Numbered from the stretch's first letter, positions 27,599 through 42,540 are shown. The stretch is 64,000 nucleotides of DNA from Lutraria lutraria (GCA_964023205.1 OZ026845.1:1064001-1128000), one strand, 5' to 3'. Notes: generated by a model not told the origin, from the letters alone. A program made the numbers and translations.

Positions 27599-30500
27599 TA
27601 GTATTCATATTTGACAGATTTACAAGGTTAATCCTTGATGTAACCAATCGAATTTTTGTCGTTTCGTGTTTACAATTCTTTGAAATAATCCGTTAAAAAT
27701 TAACAAGAAATAAAAGACATAATTTTATGACCCATAAAAAGTCCTAACGCTGTATTGTACAAATACTTAGGTTGAAAGTTGAAACACATTTAACTATAAA
27801 CTAAAGCTCATAATGCTAATTCACGCATTCTCATATAGTCCATTTTAATGTCATAGCTTTATCATGGTAATTTTGCATTCTAACAATATCTTCAGATATG
27901 AAGATATTTAACCCATTTCCATTTTTAAAGTATAATGTAAGTGTGTATTTTACGTGACGAAGCTTTATGTGAAGACTTATTGGTTGTTTAAGACTTGGGC
28001 GCGATAATAACGGTATTACACTCGCCAAGTTTAGCGGAGTATTGATAACAACTACTCGGAGAGCGACAGAAGGTTGATACCGCCATATGTATCTAAATGT
28101 CACTTGAAACACCGGTTTTTCGTTTTAATTTTTCATTTAAGACAGAGGATGAATCCACAAGGTATTTTGATTAAATGATCGTCTTTACCAACGCAGAAGC
28201 AAGTAAAATAATGTAAAAATGCATAAATGGTTGAATTTCCAGGTCCGCCATGTTGTTTTGTCAACAAAATATTGTATGATATACTTAAAGATCGACAGCT
28301 TGCAAGTCATATCTTTAATTGACCATGCTGATGTATGTTGTTTGTTTGCACCTGCCAACACCAATTTTAATTACCCCAAGCTGTGATTCGTAATACAGAT
28401 GACAATTAATCGTGAGTTCTTCCTTTCTGCATCGTCAATGGTAATGAATAAAGTTCATACCGTACGGTATAGACCGGGTCGTATTTTCTGAAAATTTCTA
28501 TGCACTTTACTGGATAATCACATGTTTTGATAGTATTAATTGAATATTTACTGCGTTATCATGTTGCATTAAGCATAATGACCAACAAAATATCAAAGAC
28601 TCGTTGATATTTAAGGACAATTGTTACATTTATATTTCAATGAAGTATACGAATTTCGGACAACAAATTTCGGATAGAGCAACACATAATGTTTGCACAC
28701 GTCATCTAATAGGTATTTAATGTAAACCTTTTCTACTTGTGGTATTTTATCCTTGATACTTAATCATGTGGCGCATATTCATCAATTTCTTGATGAAATC
28801 TCCATTTGCCAGGACAACAGTGCTAGTCTTATGAAAATCATAATTCTGTTTATGTCGGATCATATTATTCTTGGTCCATAAAAACATCTCCATTTGCATT
28901 TTAGTAGTATTGTAGCTCAAAGAAATTGAAATTACTACCTGTAAATTTTGTGACAGATATTTATGATTTTATCTCCTTTTTACAACACAACTCACAAATG
29001 TCACTATCTGAATCAATGGGATTAAGCCTATAATTCTTCATCAATATAGTCTGTAAAATATCGTGATACACTATTGGCGTATCGTGACAGCTCTATTAAA
29101 CAACTTGTTTGAAATCGGCTTGAATTCAATGTGAACCAAGCATATAATTCCTATTTTAAAATGTCACGTGAAACTTCTGCATTGCCACGTATAATTCAAA
29201 TGTATTAGTCACTTTCTAGCATTTATTTTTTTCATTATTACTATAAATACATCAGAATTATTGAATTTCCATTGTATCTAGTACCTAATTTAAGCTTTAG
29301 TTAATTAACTGATACCAGACATACTTTTTTTTTTAGTACAATTCATATAAATGTATGCGAAATAGCATACATGTAAATATGTTTTTCTTCAATTATATTG
29401 ACCATTATAAATGGATATCAAACTATAATACTATATCTTTTCATCAGTATTTCAGTAGAAGAAAAAATATACTATGTCGATCATTTTGTAGGTTAATTTA
29501 TATGATTAGATGCCTGCTGAATTACATGCATGCTACCATGATAGAATGTCTTTTATGATAGATTTGCTTCCAGTGTTATTATTTCTTTTGGTAGTATTCA
29601 GTAATAAACTACTAGTATTACATCATTATTGAAAACAGATGCTTTACTAATTTCCCACACAAAAATGTACCAAATAATAAATAAATCATTAGTTTATTCA
29701 CTAATTATTTAAGCAATTATGCTTTTATAAGTCATAACTTTAACCCTGCTTAATTTATCTTTGCATTCTAAATCACGAAAAACTCCCATGCACGGAGGCA
29801 GAAAGGATATCGGGAACAAAAGAACATTGAAACAAATCTTAAATGGTTAGAAAACGAGAGTAATAGAAATAAGAAATATTACAATAAGGTAGGATTATCA
29901 AATGAAACTACGTGCAAAGTGTAGGCGCCAGAAAGTTCGCACTAACTAGCAAATTACAAAATCAGAAAAAGTGTAACGGTGAATGCCGCTGGTAAATACC
30001 ATAATAATTTTCATCCATTAGCAAATACCTTACCGGTGCGAAATATCAAATTTACACGTCATACATAGAAATATATATACATGTATAACTATATATCTTT
30101 TCCAGTCACATTTGCATTTAACCTGCAAAGGAAAGCTTTCTCCCGTCAATCATTCATCAAAGAAGCATGCTGTATTTCTGCACATGATACCATGTCCGTA
30201 AAACCTTTACTTTTGAAAAGAAAACATAAAAACAACAAAAATAGAATATTTTTTTCCAACTTTTTTACCGATCATTTTGGCCGGTTCATTGTGAATCCGT
30301 GTAATGATATTAGATCTGGATTTCAACGAATCGATACCGAACGTGGATCTGTTTGTTACTAACCGCTGCATGTTATTTAATGTACGCAAACATCAGTTTG
30401 CTAATCATTCATTGGAAGGTACTCAATGTGTAACAGCAATGAAGACCTTACAGCTATTTTATATCATGTACTTCATAAAAGGTAAGAAATAAATTATGTA

Positions 30501-30999
30501 TTTTCAAAAAGAATAGTAAATTTATATTAAATTGTGTCTTAATTGTAACAAAAATATTTATATCATTTGTCAGTGTATAAATAGGTGTCTGTGTAAGACG
30601 AGGAAACAGTTAACAGTTCAATGTACCAAACTTCTATATCATGAAGTAGTAATTGTCTTGTATTCTGTGCGAGAACCGTTTAATTGATCACAACTCGTTC
30701 GATGACCAATTCACATAAGATATATTTACTATTCTTCCTTTATTTCCAAAACGTATTAATTATCATCGAATGCAGAAAGTAAATAGTCAAAATACATTGT
30801 ATACTTTAAACGAAGATAATAATGTATAACGGAGTATAAATAAATGCTAATAACTATCATAACTATTAAATCAAAATGATGCAGCTTTTAGAGAAATTGA
30901 ATTGCCTATAGTTGATAATGTCGATCTAATTGTTTAGCTTAGCAATTCAATAAACTTAAACGTGCGTGTTTTTTATAAAAACAATTCGGAATAAATTTA
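27599..30999. other. Intergenic DNA
   Basis: AT-rich, with only short unsupported ORFs on both strands. I see no exon with convincing splice context, no RNA gene and no element boundary. Confidence 0.4.
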
Positions 31000-32480
31000 G
31001 CTCTAAGGTCAGAATATATTTTACATGTGATGATTAAATGATATTCGTCTGAGCCACAAAAAATAACTTTTTTTCATAACTGGGTGTTCTATTTCGTCCG
31101 TGTCGAAAAGTTTCGACAAACAAATAACACGTAATCTAGTAATTTGGTTGCGTATTTTATAAGAATTGATTTTCAATAAGTATTCTGATATACCGAATTC
31201 CGGTTTTGAATGAATGTATAGGGATTTAAGTATCTCATTTCTTTCAATATTACCGAAAATGTTTGTAAAGCACAATCTATAACAGTGTCTTAAATAAATT
31301 GATAAATCGTTTACCATCAACAGTTTCTTAGTTATCAAGTAAATAACTAATTCCAAACTCATCTAATATTTTTTTTTACATTATATACCCAATTTTTCTT
31401 CCGTCATGGTATTGAGATAAGTAATATAAATTTATTGTTTTCAGCAAATATTATTTGTTCTAATGATTTTAACCCAACATTTCGTAACTTGAACAAAACG
31501 ATTGACATACAGGGTACCGTCCTAATTCCCCGTAGATAGCCGCGTTGCTTGTTGATTGTTTTACTCCCAATATTGTCTTGTAAAATTAAAGATGAAAGCG
31601 TTCAAGTTCAATAGATTTGGTTATTCTCCATATAGGACAGCCGTAATTTAATATCGAGTCAACAAATGCGTCAAAACGTTGTAATGAAATATCGGGACGT
31701 ATGGTATATTGTTTGATACTGTTTAATAAGATGTACATTGTCCTTAAGGCTTTGCCTTTTAGACTTTTGATACTTAGTACGAAGGTGCCCGTATAATTCA
31801 AAGTTACACCAAGGCAATTAAAATTATCAACAATTTCTAACAATTGGTTATTATAATAGAAAACTTCATTATCTTTTATGAGACCCCTCTTTCTAAAAAC
31901 AACAATCTTGGTTTTCGCAGTATTGACTTCTAACCCCCATTTAATACAATAATCATAGAGAGAATTTAGACTAGACTGTAGGTCATCTGTTGAATCACCA
32001 CATATGACCATGTCATCAGCGAACAAGAAATAATAATTCATAAATTATTTCATTTTTGTTAAACCCGATAGGTTACTTTTTTCGTTGTAAAAACAATTCA
32101 ATATCGTCAATGAATAAGGCAAAAAATGCTGGTGAATTTGTCTGGCTTTGGCGTAAGTCCACTGCGATTTCGATAAAGTCCGAATACTGATTACAAAATG
32201 TTATACTGGGTTTAACAATATTATATATGCTTCGAAGCATTTTCTTTTTCATCTAGACCTTGTTTGTACAATTTAAACCACAGGGCATCACGATTCACTG
32301 AATCAAAGGCCTTCTTTAGGTCAACAAACGCACAGTACTAGCTTTTGTCATTTAAGCATTAATCTATCAAATTTTGTAGAACGAAAATCGCATCAACTGT
32401 ACTGTGATTATTTCGAAAACCGAACTGAGCATCGGATAAAACATTGTGATTATTGTACCAATTCTCTTCTCGCGCGTCTA
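31000..32480 (-). mobile_element. LINE-A, second copy, 5'-truncated and decayed
   Basis: Matches the two LINE-A halves flanking LINE-B and here reads without the interruption. Minus-strand RT pieces include FVDLKKAFDSVNRDAL (about 32275-32325) and LFADDMVICG with FRKRG (31890-32035). Stops and frame changes break it (for example near 32040 and at 31585). The 3' part repeats the KKLLMVNDLSI phrase. Confidence 0.8.
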
Positions 32481-32515
32481 GAATACCTGTAAAATAATTA
32501 AAAAAGTAATGCCGT

Positions 32516-32551
32516 GGTAATTATTGACATCAGTTTTTGTCAATAATTACC
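32516..32551. repeat. Perfect 14-bp hairpin
   Basis: ggtaattattgaca at 32516-32529 is followed after 8 bases by its exact complement at 32538-32551. It lies between two LINE copies and may be a MITE remnant. Confidence 0.6.
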
Positions 32552-32972
32552 GAACGGTAATCCATTAATCCTTTTTTAACATATATGCAGAATATTACAG
32601 TAATTATCAGATAACATCTACAAGTATGAAATATGCTATTATTATAATGAAAATTGATTTGCTAACTATGGTAGAAAGTTTAACATAGACAAATGTTTAT
32701 ACAGAACAGAACAGAAACTTTATTAAGACTTGAGCATGACAGCTCATCGTCATAACATATACATATATAAACATACAATTATGCAAACATGCTTTTACAA
32801 TAAATGTAAGAACTTAATAAATAGTAATTCAGTACAAGTATAATGGGAAAAATGTGAGATCGTATTTATCAAATTAAAACTAAGTAGAGTCAGTTATAAA
32901 TATACAGTAAAGTAAAGTGAGAATGTTGTTATCATAATATTATAAGTGAATCATACATACATCTTAAGTACA

Positions 32973-35900
32973 TCATATATTTTGTTCATTTCTTAATTTA
33001 AAAGATTTAATGCAAAAAATACATAATTTATTAAGGATATTTTTATTTGTTTCATTTAATAATAATAACAATTTGTGCATATTCGGTTTAGTTCGATAGA
33101 ATCTGGGAATAAAACTATTTCTAAGTTGACTGTACAAAGGGCAAATAAAAACAAAATGAAAAATATCTTCTACATCTAATAAAGTGCAATAATTACACAG
33201 TCTTTCATTCCTAGGAATATTCCAATGTCGACCAGTTTCACTTAATAATTGATGAGAAGAGAGTCTTATTTTTGACATTACGTTTCTATATTTCTTATTT
33301 TGCAGTATTCTAAGATATTGTGCTCTTTGTAATGACAAGTTGAGTTCCTTGTAAATCATCATTTGTGGTGACACATTCGCGCTTATACGCCACTTATTTA
33401 CATATAGATCTTTTATTCGTAATTTAAATATATTGACGAATGCTTTAATATTTATTGATTCCGGGTCATACCACACTTCTGAAAATCCAGTTTGATTAAG
33501 TAGCTCACGGACTTTATATACCCATGTGGTGTCCTGTGAATCGTTTCCTAAATTTTCAATTTGATTTCTAATAACAGTGTTGATTACACAATTTGAACTT
33601 TTATCTTGGAATATCTTTAAAAAATATTTGATAATGCGTATTTGTCTACATATAATCATCGGATATCTACCAACTTCCGCGTAAATAGCGAGTGAATTTG
33701 TCGTTGGTTTTACGTTAAGGACCCATTTAATGAACTTCCGGTGTACCCTCTCAATATTTTCGGCTTGGTAAAATCCCCAAATTTCGCATGAATAATTTAA
33801 AATTGAAGCGATGTAAGAATCAAATAGATTAAACATTATGTCAACTGGTACGTCCAGTTTATTGGTAATACCAAACAGTCCGTGCATTGCGCGTAAAGCT
33901 TTGGCTGACAAAGTCTGTGTTGCCTGTAAAAATGATCCACCATTTGACAGAACGATGCCAAGGTAGTTGAAGCTTTTTACAATATCTATATCTTTATTGT
34001 TGTACGTCCATCGATAATTCATTTTAATTCGACCCCCTTTTTGAAATATTAAAATTTTAGTTTTATCAATGTTTACGGTCAAATTCCATTTACAGCAATA
34101 TTCATATAAACTGTCTAAAGATAACTGTAACCCCGCTTCTGTTTCTGAGAATATAATAGCATCATCTGCGAATAATAAAAGGTAGATTGATAGTTGTTCT
34201 ATGTTAATACCAGCATATATATTTTCATGGAGGTGATTTTCAATATCATTTATAAATAGTGAAAACAATAACGGTGACGTTATTTCACCTTGAAATAAAC
34301 CTAGGTCCGATTTAAAAAAATCTGAAACTGAATTCAAATGTTTAACACATAACTTTACATCTTCATACATAGAGCGAATGACAGAGAATAATTTACCATC
34401 TACTCCTAATTTTAAAAGTTTATACCATAAGTTCATTCTATTAGTTGTGTCATAAGCTTTTTGATAATCAACGAAGCAACAGAACTATTTTTTTCTGATA
34501 GAAAATTGTCTTTCTATAAGTGAATTTAAAATGAAAAATGCATCGACTGTGCTATAATTTTTTTAAAACCGAATTGTGCGTCGGTTAGTACATCATTTTC
34601 TGTCGCCCACTGTTGAAGCCTATCGTTAATAATGCTTGTAAATACCTTCGCAAAACAGCTTACCAGAGTTATGCCTCTGTAATTATTCGGGTTTGTTGGA
34701 TCGCCTTTCTTAAAAATTGGTATAATCACCCCTGAGGACCAGCTTTTCGGAAATGCTTTTGAATTAAGGATATAATTAAATAGAAGTTCTAATGCATGTC
34801 CAGTAATGTTAACTGTTTCTTTGAAATACTCATAGATTATGTTATCTAACGCTGATGACTTATTTATACCAAACTTTTTTATTGCTTTTATTATTTCGTT
34901 TACCGTTATAGGTAAATCTAATTCCGGGTATGTTACGTTTTGCTGATTATTGTTGAAATTATTCACATGTTCATTTGCCTCTATGTTACCTATTACGTCA
35001 TCATTCCCCGTCAATAATCTAAAATGTTCATAAAATTCATTGTTTGAAATCGTCTCGCCCGAGGGGTTAGATAATCTTTTCTTAAATATTCCCCAGAATT
35101 CTTTCGGCGATTTGTGACGCATATTATTCATTTTTGAACTTAAATCTTTATTATAATTTCTTTTATGCTTTCTGCAACAATATTTATAATCGCGTTTTTT
35201 ATCAAAAACTAGCTTTCTTGTTTCAGCCGATCGGTTTTGGTTGAATGATTTAATTGCTTGTTTATATGCATTCAGTTTGTGCACACATTCGTCATTAAAC
35301 CATTTTTTCATGTGCTTATCATAATCGTCAAATCTTGTCTTCCCAGTATTAGATCTAGATTTAAAATATCGGTTACCGTTTGATGTTAAGAACTCTGTGA
35401 AGACTTGGACAAGCTGATCAGCATCTTGTTTTTCGTTAATACCTCTAATAATGGTTTCCTCTAGGTTACCAATACCTTGCAATATAGATGATAAAAAATC
35501 ATCCTTGTATTTATCTTTCCATTTATATAAAGTATTATACGTATTAGGATTATCAATAATATTTGTATTTGTACGTAGTGAAAATTCCAATGGCGCGTGA
35601 TTGGAGAACTCGTTAAAGTCGTCAATTTTGAAGTGTGAGATATTTTCAAAATTAATGTGTCGTGTTACCAGATAGTCCACTGTGCTTTGACCGTTATGCG
35701 TCATGCACGTAATTCGACCTATGTTGTTGTCATAATGTAATCTTCCATTTACAATTCGCATATTTGTGGCTTTACATAAGTCTAACAAATTATCACCAAA
35801 ACGATTAGAATTATGGTCACTATTTCCACGGGGAAATGGATAATCTACGTTTGTTATACCATCAATGTCTAATTGCCTATCATTAACAATATAATCATGT

Positions 35901-36400
35901 TTTTTGCCAATCCTAGCGTTCAAGTCACCGGTTACATATACATGACCTAAATCCGAAAATATATTGACATCATTTTCAATCAATCTGAATATATCATCAT
36001 TATATACATTATGAACAGGTGAATTTTCCGGGGCTATATAGGTAACACCAAGATAGACGTCTCGTTCAATCTTAAAGAAGCATTTATCCAACTTCACCCA
36101 AACAATGCAATCAATATCATTTTTTACCAATTGTATACCTTTGCTTATTTCATCTTTAATATATATAACTATTCCGCCACTAGATCGTTTAGCACGTCTA
36201 TGCTGGTGTTTCCTATATGAATGTATAGGATTACTATACCCCAATAGCTTTATTTGTGAATTTTTGTTAGTCCATGTTTCACTTAAACATATGATATCGT
36301 ACTTAGATACAATATCTATAAAGTCATTTGATGTACATTTAGCTGCGGTTAACCCTTCAACGTTCCAGGAAACAACTTTTATGACACTCTCACTACTGTC
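32973..36400 (-). pseudogene. LINE-C ORF2: endonuclease and reverse transcriptase, one frame change
   Basis: The APE-type endonuclease begins right after the ORF1 stop (KVVSWNVEGL, then CLSETW, YVTGDLNARIG and STVDYLV). RT follows with NYRGITLVSCFAKVFTSI and DAQFGFK. A frame change and local stop lie between about 34436 and 34560, after which the second frame carries the core RT motifs FQGEITSPLLFSLFINDI and LLFADDAIIF. A CNYC...H...C cluster near 33150-33200 marks the C-terminal domain. Confidence 0.85.
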
Positions 36401-36799
36401 CTACTGGTCCAATTTGTGTTCACGTCCATCAATGAAAAGTTTATCAACTGATATATATGCTTCCTTCCCCTGTTTTCGTGCATTCTTCATGATTGGCACC
36501 AACTTCCGTCTAATATCCATAATTTCTTGTGGAAATTGTTCCGAAACACCATATGCTGTTCCCTTAAGCTCACTTGCGCTCCTTCTAACACGCTCTCTAT
36601 CTGGATAGTACGCAAATTTAGCTACAATAGGGCGGATTTTATCAGTTTTATACGACCCTATTCTATGTACTCTATGTAGTTTTATTTCTGATGAAGCGTT
36701 CTCAATTTTCATATTTTCTTCCATAAAGTTTAGTACAGTTTGCTCACAGTTTTCTCCTCGTACTTCAGGGATTTTGTAGAACAACAAGTTATCCCGCAT
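36401..36799 (-). CDS. LINE-C ORF1, L1 ORF1p-like RNA-binding protein
   Basis: The product is 132 aa. It shows the RRM-plus-C-terminal-domain pattern of L1-type ORF1 proteins: RDNLLFYKIPE, then RVHRIGSY, RPIVAKF, and ASELKGTAYGVSEQFP. It is shorter than full ORF1 proteins, lacking a long N-terminal coiled coil, so it may be truncated at the 5' end. The stop is a single TAG, and ORF2 continues in the same frame. Confidence 0.75.
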   Translation of the reverse strand: MRDNLLFYKIPEVRGENCEQTVLNFMEENMKIENASSEIKLHRVHRIGSYKTDKIRPIVAKFAYYPDRERVRRSASELKGTAYGVSEQFPQEIMDIRRKLVPIMKNARKQGKEAYISVDKLFIDGREHKLDQ

Positions 36800-36830
36800 T
36801 TATGTACTTATGAACAGAAAGAATTGTTGT

Positions 36831-38212
36831 AGGTTAACATTTAATAAAAATATGTCAACATAAAATAAGCGATTTAAACTTAGAGATAAATAATTTGTTT
36901 CATTTCTATTACCGTAGTATTTAATTAGTATGGAAAGTTCACTTTTATACATATTCCATACATTGACATTTTTAAGTTTATCTTCACCGATGAAGAATGC
37001 TTGGTAAATGCAAAATCCGAATAATATTAAAAATAGATTGAAATAATTGTATTGGGAACAATTAACTCTGTATCCAACTAAAACGGATTTTAAGCATTTA
37101 ATGTCTTTGTTAATGCTGCAATTGTTAAAAGCATTCAGTAATTTGGTCCAGATGTATTGTACAGTTTTACAATCAATGAATACAGGTTCGTAATGTTATA
37201 TAACGTGACATATAGAACAATTCTGTGAGTCTACCATTTTCCATCTAATTCGTATTTATTTAATTCTTTGGAGTATTATATTTGAACTGCTTAAGTATGT
37301 TGTCGTGTAAAGAATTGATAAATTTATATTGTGAATCCCAATCGATGTTTTCTTTAAAATGTTCCAGAATCTGTGTTTGTAAGGAGTTGTAAATTTAGTT
37401 TTAATTATTAAGTTATATAATTATTTGTTTATCCGATAATACAGCAATAGGGTTGTTAAAGCACTGTGGTTGTACAATAGTTTTTTACTTTTTGTAATGT
37501 GTGATTTCTCCGTAGATAGTAAGCTAGTCCATTTTTTGCGGACAACTTTTTTTTCAAAATACTTATTTCTGAAATCCAGTTTGTTTTATTTTTAAAATTA
37601 GTGTGTATATTATAGTATACAGCAAAACTCCTTTGTTGTCAATTATATCGTATACGAAAATTATGTTTGATTTAATCCAGTATTTAAACAGTATGCCATT
37701 TTTTATTAAATTTCATACATCTGTTGCCACAAATGATTTCATGAAGCGAATTTGGTGCTTTGGCAGGAGTTTGTTTGGTTTTTATCCACAGGTTAAGGAT
37801 ATTTTGTAGAAATCAGGCATGGATGTAGTGTCAAGGTTTTTAATTGTCTAAATTGAAATAAAAAAATTACATTAAAAAAGAATCTTGGAATAGCTTTCCA
37901 GTTGGCATTAATTTTATCTGACAATGTTTAATCCATTTTAGCTTTATTGAGGTTACGTATGTTTCTATACCTATCATATCGAGGCCACCATTGATTTTGT
38001 TACCTATAAGCGTTGTAAGGGTTCTTGTACTAAAAGGACTTGATATCATTTCCTGGGTCCGCGAGAAAATCAGTATAAACAAGAATCTTACAAAGTGTGA
38101 AACCGGTGATAGATTAGTTACCGAGAAAACATAATTCCTTAAGGAACCTCTAGAGCGCTTCATGTACCTCGGACAATTTAAGGCCAAGGTAATACAGGTC
38201 AAATAAAAAACT
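36831..38212 (-). mobile_element. Decayed L1/Tx1-like LINE, C-terminal part
   Basis: Minus-strand pieces include NGGLDMIGIETYVTSIKLKWIKHC (about 37915-37990), typical of the region after RT in L1/Tx1-type ORF2. Towards 37200 there is a broken CSIC...C region. Many stops and frame changes. No boundary is visible. Confidence 0.55.
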
Positions 38213-39760
38213 ATGGAATGCACCAAATGCCTTGAAACTGGACATGCATTCCACACCTGCAACAATGGTTTGAAATGTTTAATTTCCGGAGAATTTGGGC
38301 ACAAGAATGGTGAATGCGACATGGATGACAATCAAAATGTGTCAACTGATAGCCAATCAGATACCTCTGACAACTCAGACGAAGAATACACAAACAATGG
38401 TAAACATACAAGAAATTCAACACAAACGTGTAATACAGCACATACGCCAACTCATTCCTTTACTGGTAATACAAATTTCCAAAAACAAGAAACTCACCGA
38501 AAGAAAAAAAGGCTAAATCCGAAACCAATAAAAATATTTAAACGAATATTGAAAGGCTCTTGTCAGGTATTTCTCAAGAAGCATGCACACCTGATAATCA
38601 ACGATCAAGGTCGGTGACATGTCGCCTACAACTCCAACAGAAATGTTAAATGCAATCAGCAAAAAATCATGCAATAAACGGAATGCTCGGACTTGTAATT
38701 AGACTTTTCTCCTACAAAATACTGTCTGACCGCAATTTGTTAAATGGACTATGGCTCGATATACTTGGTTTGCGTTTACTCGGCATAATAAAATAATTTT
38801 TAAGTACGTATAGCGTAGAAACAGTTTATATAGACTTCACCAAAATGTATCAATTATTTGATGTTTGTGCATTTACTCTGCATATTTTTATGTTATTGGT
38901 ATAATATTATGCAACCTATGAATGTCATCTGGTAAAAAAAAGTGAACATGTTTGTTTTTACGGGGTTTTTTTTTTTTTTTTTTTTTTGCTCTTGATGACA
39001 ATTTTTATCATTACGTTCATACCTTGAATGATATTACGTAAATTAGTGTTTAAAAAAACTGCATAATACAAACTCCTTAAATCATACATAAATGAATGAC
39101 AAATTTACTTCATGTTACATCATTAAGTTGCCAGGGATTGAGAGACTACGTTCAAGATTGAAACATTACAGGTCGTAACAAATAGCTAATATATTCTTTA
39201 TTTAAGAAACTCATTTTACATCAGAATTATCTCCTCTTATAAAAGATGAGTTCAATGGCTGGTTATTATATAATTCGTACGGCAACAATTTAAGCAAAGG
39301 CTGCTCAATTTTCATTATTGTGATATAGTCAGATTCATATTAGACGCTAACGGGAGATATCTCTTAATCAACATCACCATAAAATCAAACCCCCTACTGT
39401 TTTGTTCATTTACATGCAAATAATGACCACAAAACAGAAATCGTTTTTACATCTCTAATAACAACCCTCGAAAAAGAATCTGAAGGTATGCTTATATTGG
39501 GAGGCGACTTTATTGACACACTTGATGCTACAGACAGAGTATAATACAAATAATATAAAAATAAGGTTAGAACCAAAAACTATAACACAAAAACGGTAAA
39601 AAGCCTGAACACATTAATTAAACGTTTTACACTTATAAACATATGGCGAAAGTATTATAATAAATCGTCAGTTCACGTGGAAAAGAAAAACAATAGCATA
39701 GAAAAAAGCAGGATTGATTTTTGACTAATCGATACTAACCTAATACCCCTGATATCGGCC
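38213..39760 (+). mobile_element. Decayed L1/Tx1-like LINE: ORF1 zinc-knuckle end and endonuclease remains
   Basis: 38213-38617 encodes CTKCLETGHAFHTC and a second, degenerate Cys/His unit, followed by a polar tail. This is the C-terminal end of a Tx1-type ORF1. From about 39120 to 39550 broken plus-strand frames resemble an endonuclease (RYLLINIT, FVHLHANNDH and LGGDFIDTLDATDRV). The orientation is opposite to the fragment on its left. Confidence 0.6.
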
Positions 39761-42540
39761 ATAGGTTACTGGAAACTGAATAATTTGTACTTAAAGGAGC
39801 AACTTCCGATCAGACTATCGGATGCAAATTAACCCCATATCTTATTCATACCTTTACCCATCTTATCAACTTTCTCCTTCAACTAATCTAATCAATTGAA
39901 CTTCAATTCTCACTAAGAATTTCATGACATCCGCTATATTCGGAGAATGATCTTGAGAACCTGATTGTTTAGTGTTGGAAGCCATTTTACTGTCTGGGCT
40001 TTCAGGACAGTTGATATAAATACTTCGGAGTTATCAGAGTTAGTTTCTTGTTAAATTTCACTTGCACTAGTGTCATCAACACCCTCTGGCAAACCTCCAA
40101 TTGTACAGTTTTGTCTTTTTTGCTCTTTTGTTATTATTGCTTACACTACTTCTTCTCTTTCGCTTTTTATGTTTAGATGAATACTTACTAATACACATAT
40201 TTATTATTACCATTAACAACAATTATTCCAAATTCCAAACACCATACAGAGTTTTATTCCGATTTTAATTCCGCTACAATCTGATTAAAATCATGTCCTC
40301 AAACCCGCTACGCTATGAGGATCTGAAGACGACCTATAGAAGGTCACCTCAGGTGACCTTTTCCACTAGCCAATCAGCGCCATACTTTCATAATTCTGAA
40401 AGTGATCTGATTCTATTTTTAACCTCAGTAAAAAACAATATTTGACTTGTAGTTATCACGAACACCTATTCTTACGCAACTAAATGTAATGATAGCGCGT
40501 ATGTGACATGCGTGTTTATTAAATTTGCTATACTACTATGGCCGAATCGATCAGGATAAAAAAATGGTTGCAGACAAACATGTTATACGTAATTTAATGT
40601 TTACTAACGTTTAAATAACATCGTCAGGTAGAAAGTTCATTCGGACAAAGTACCGATGAAACGAGTTATACGATTGGCTGAATTATAAATAGATATAAAT
40701 AGTGATAATGGAAATTCCGACTTTTGAAAATAGAAACTGGTATAGGCCGTCATCAGATCTTGCCGTAAGGAAGATCGAATACTTTAGTCAGATTGATTCC
40801 GCTATTATATCACGTGATCAAATCAATAGGTACTGCATCTATCAAAATTAGCAAACATGGTATCGAGCAGAATCCTTTATCTCAGCCTCTTTGTTTTACC
40901 GAGTTGATAAAAACATTTACATATCAAACACCTTGGTTTAACCAGGCTTCACATGACCGTAGTAACTCTTTAACTATCATCGCCCATGAAACACGTTGAA
41001 ACAAGTCTAGTTACACTGTTACACCCAGATATTTGATTAAATATGACTAGTTACACCAAAATCTAAACAAGTTTACTGATTTACACTCAACGGATAGGTC
41101 AGGGGCATATTACTTATTCTCTGTTTGATATAGCCTTCATTTTCAAAGGATGATAGAACGTATTGGGTAGATGAACAATGAATGGCTTTGGATCGTTGGA
41201 TCAAAAGTCAAAGTCACTGGGGTAAAATGGCATATTCATCAGCACCCAGTATCTTTTGACACTGATGATTATCCGAAATCGACGGGTTCGAAATATTTGT
41301 TCGGATAATCCATGGGTTCGGATAATCCAGGGCAAACGAACTGGACTGTCGTATGAAATAAAGGGGCTTCACTCTCAAATAAATTATGAGGTACATGAAA
41401 ATATAACAACCACAAACTGTATGTGTTACATTAGTGTTTTGTTAACAAAAGATAAATATGTATAATAGTTTATAATTTTTCAAAGACAGGTTTTGACGTG
41501 GTCTAGTATAATGTATGCATAGTAAAACACCCTATTATAACCATCATTTAGTTTCAGACCGCGTTTCAATATTTCCCCCATATTATAAAGTGGCATTGAG
41601 ACGATCGTAATTTCAATACTGAGTCTCTTAGTCTCGAAGGTTGTCTTAAAATCAAGAATTTACAGCGTTTAACAAACAAATAAGTTACGAATACTAAACA
41701 TCCCATTCTCGGCATTTGTCTAAAGAAACTGCCTCGGACATACTAGTAATAGGCAACCAACCATATTGTTGATGTTGTACACGGGCTGCTTTCCATCATG
41801 GCTGACCCTGGGAATCCAACGATGGAAACAAACTATTTCTCTTTCAATACGATCTTGATGTCCATTTTATCAGTCGTGAACGACAAACGCGTTTGAAACT
41901 CGGCCATTCTGAGAATGATTCTTTAAAAACGAGTGCCTATTCGTAAAATTTGTTATTTTATTTTTTATGTTAATAAGTAGACTCACTAATGATATTAATC
42001 TTGTTCCCTACGGACAATTCAATCATCCCCCCTTTCATTCATATTAAAGTTTCAATCACTCATAAAATACAATAAATTACGGTTTCAATTGCATAACTGC
42101 GACAAACATTGGAGTTGCTTTAATAATTAATAGGTTTTCTATTGCTGAGGAGGACAATGGGATAATTAATGATAATAACTTTATTTGTCGCATAAAATCC
42201 GGGGACAGCTAAACGTGTTTACATGAATTTTGTCATCAAAACATTACGCATAAAACAACGGCATGAAAAGAAGGCTTTACAATTTTATGATTAAATATTC
42301 AACAGTGTACGAGCAATTTGTATTATAATAAATGTTTTGATTTGGTGCACGCCATATTTCACTTAATTTATTTATGTGTTGATTAACAGTCCAGTCAAGT
42401 TATGACAAGTTTTGGTCGAACCCAGGACAAAATGGCACAGACATGAAATATGGCTGATTTGAAAGCTTAGATTCTCTAAAATGTCGGCATAGAATAGGAC
42501 AAAATCGGATCGGCCGTTCCTTTACAAATTTGTATTAAGT
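39761..42540. other. Intergenic DNA with a short dispersed-repeat piece and a palindrome
   Basis: 39793-39835 is a fragment of the host repeat seen at 7990. A 21-bp palindrome (aaggtcacctcaggtgacctt) lies at about 40343-40363. Otherwise only short unsupported ORFs. Confidence 0.4.

Larger units (their letters stand above)
32702..36830 (-). mobile_element. LINE-C, near full-length two-ORF non-LTR retrotransposon
   Basis: On the minus strand the order is ORF1 (36799-36401), ORF2 (36400-32973) and a 3' UTR with AATAAA ending in a (TTCTG)n-like tail at about 32704-32720. It is more complete than LINE-A or LINE-B. The frame change in ORF2 makes it inactive. Confidence 0.85.
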
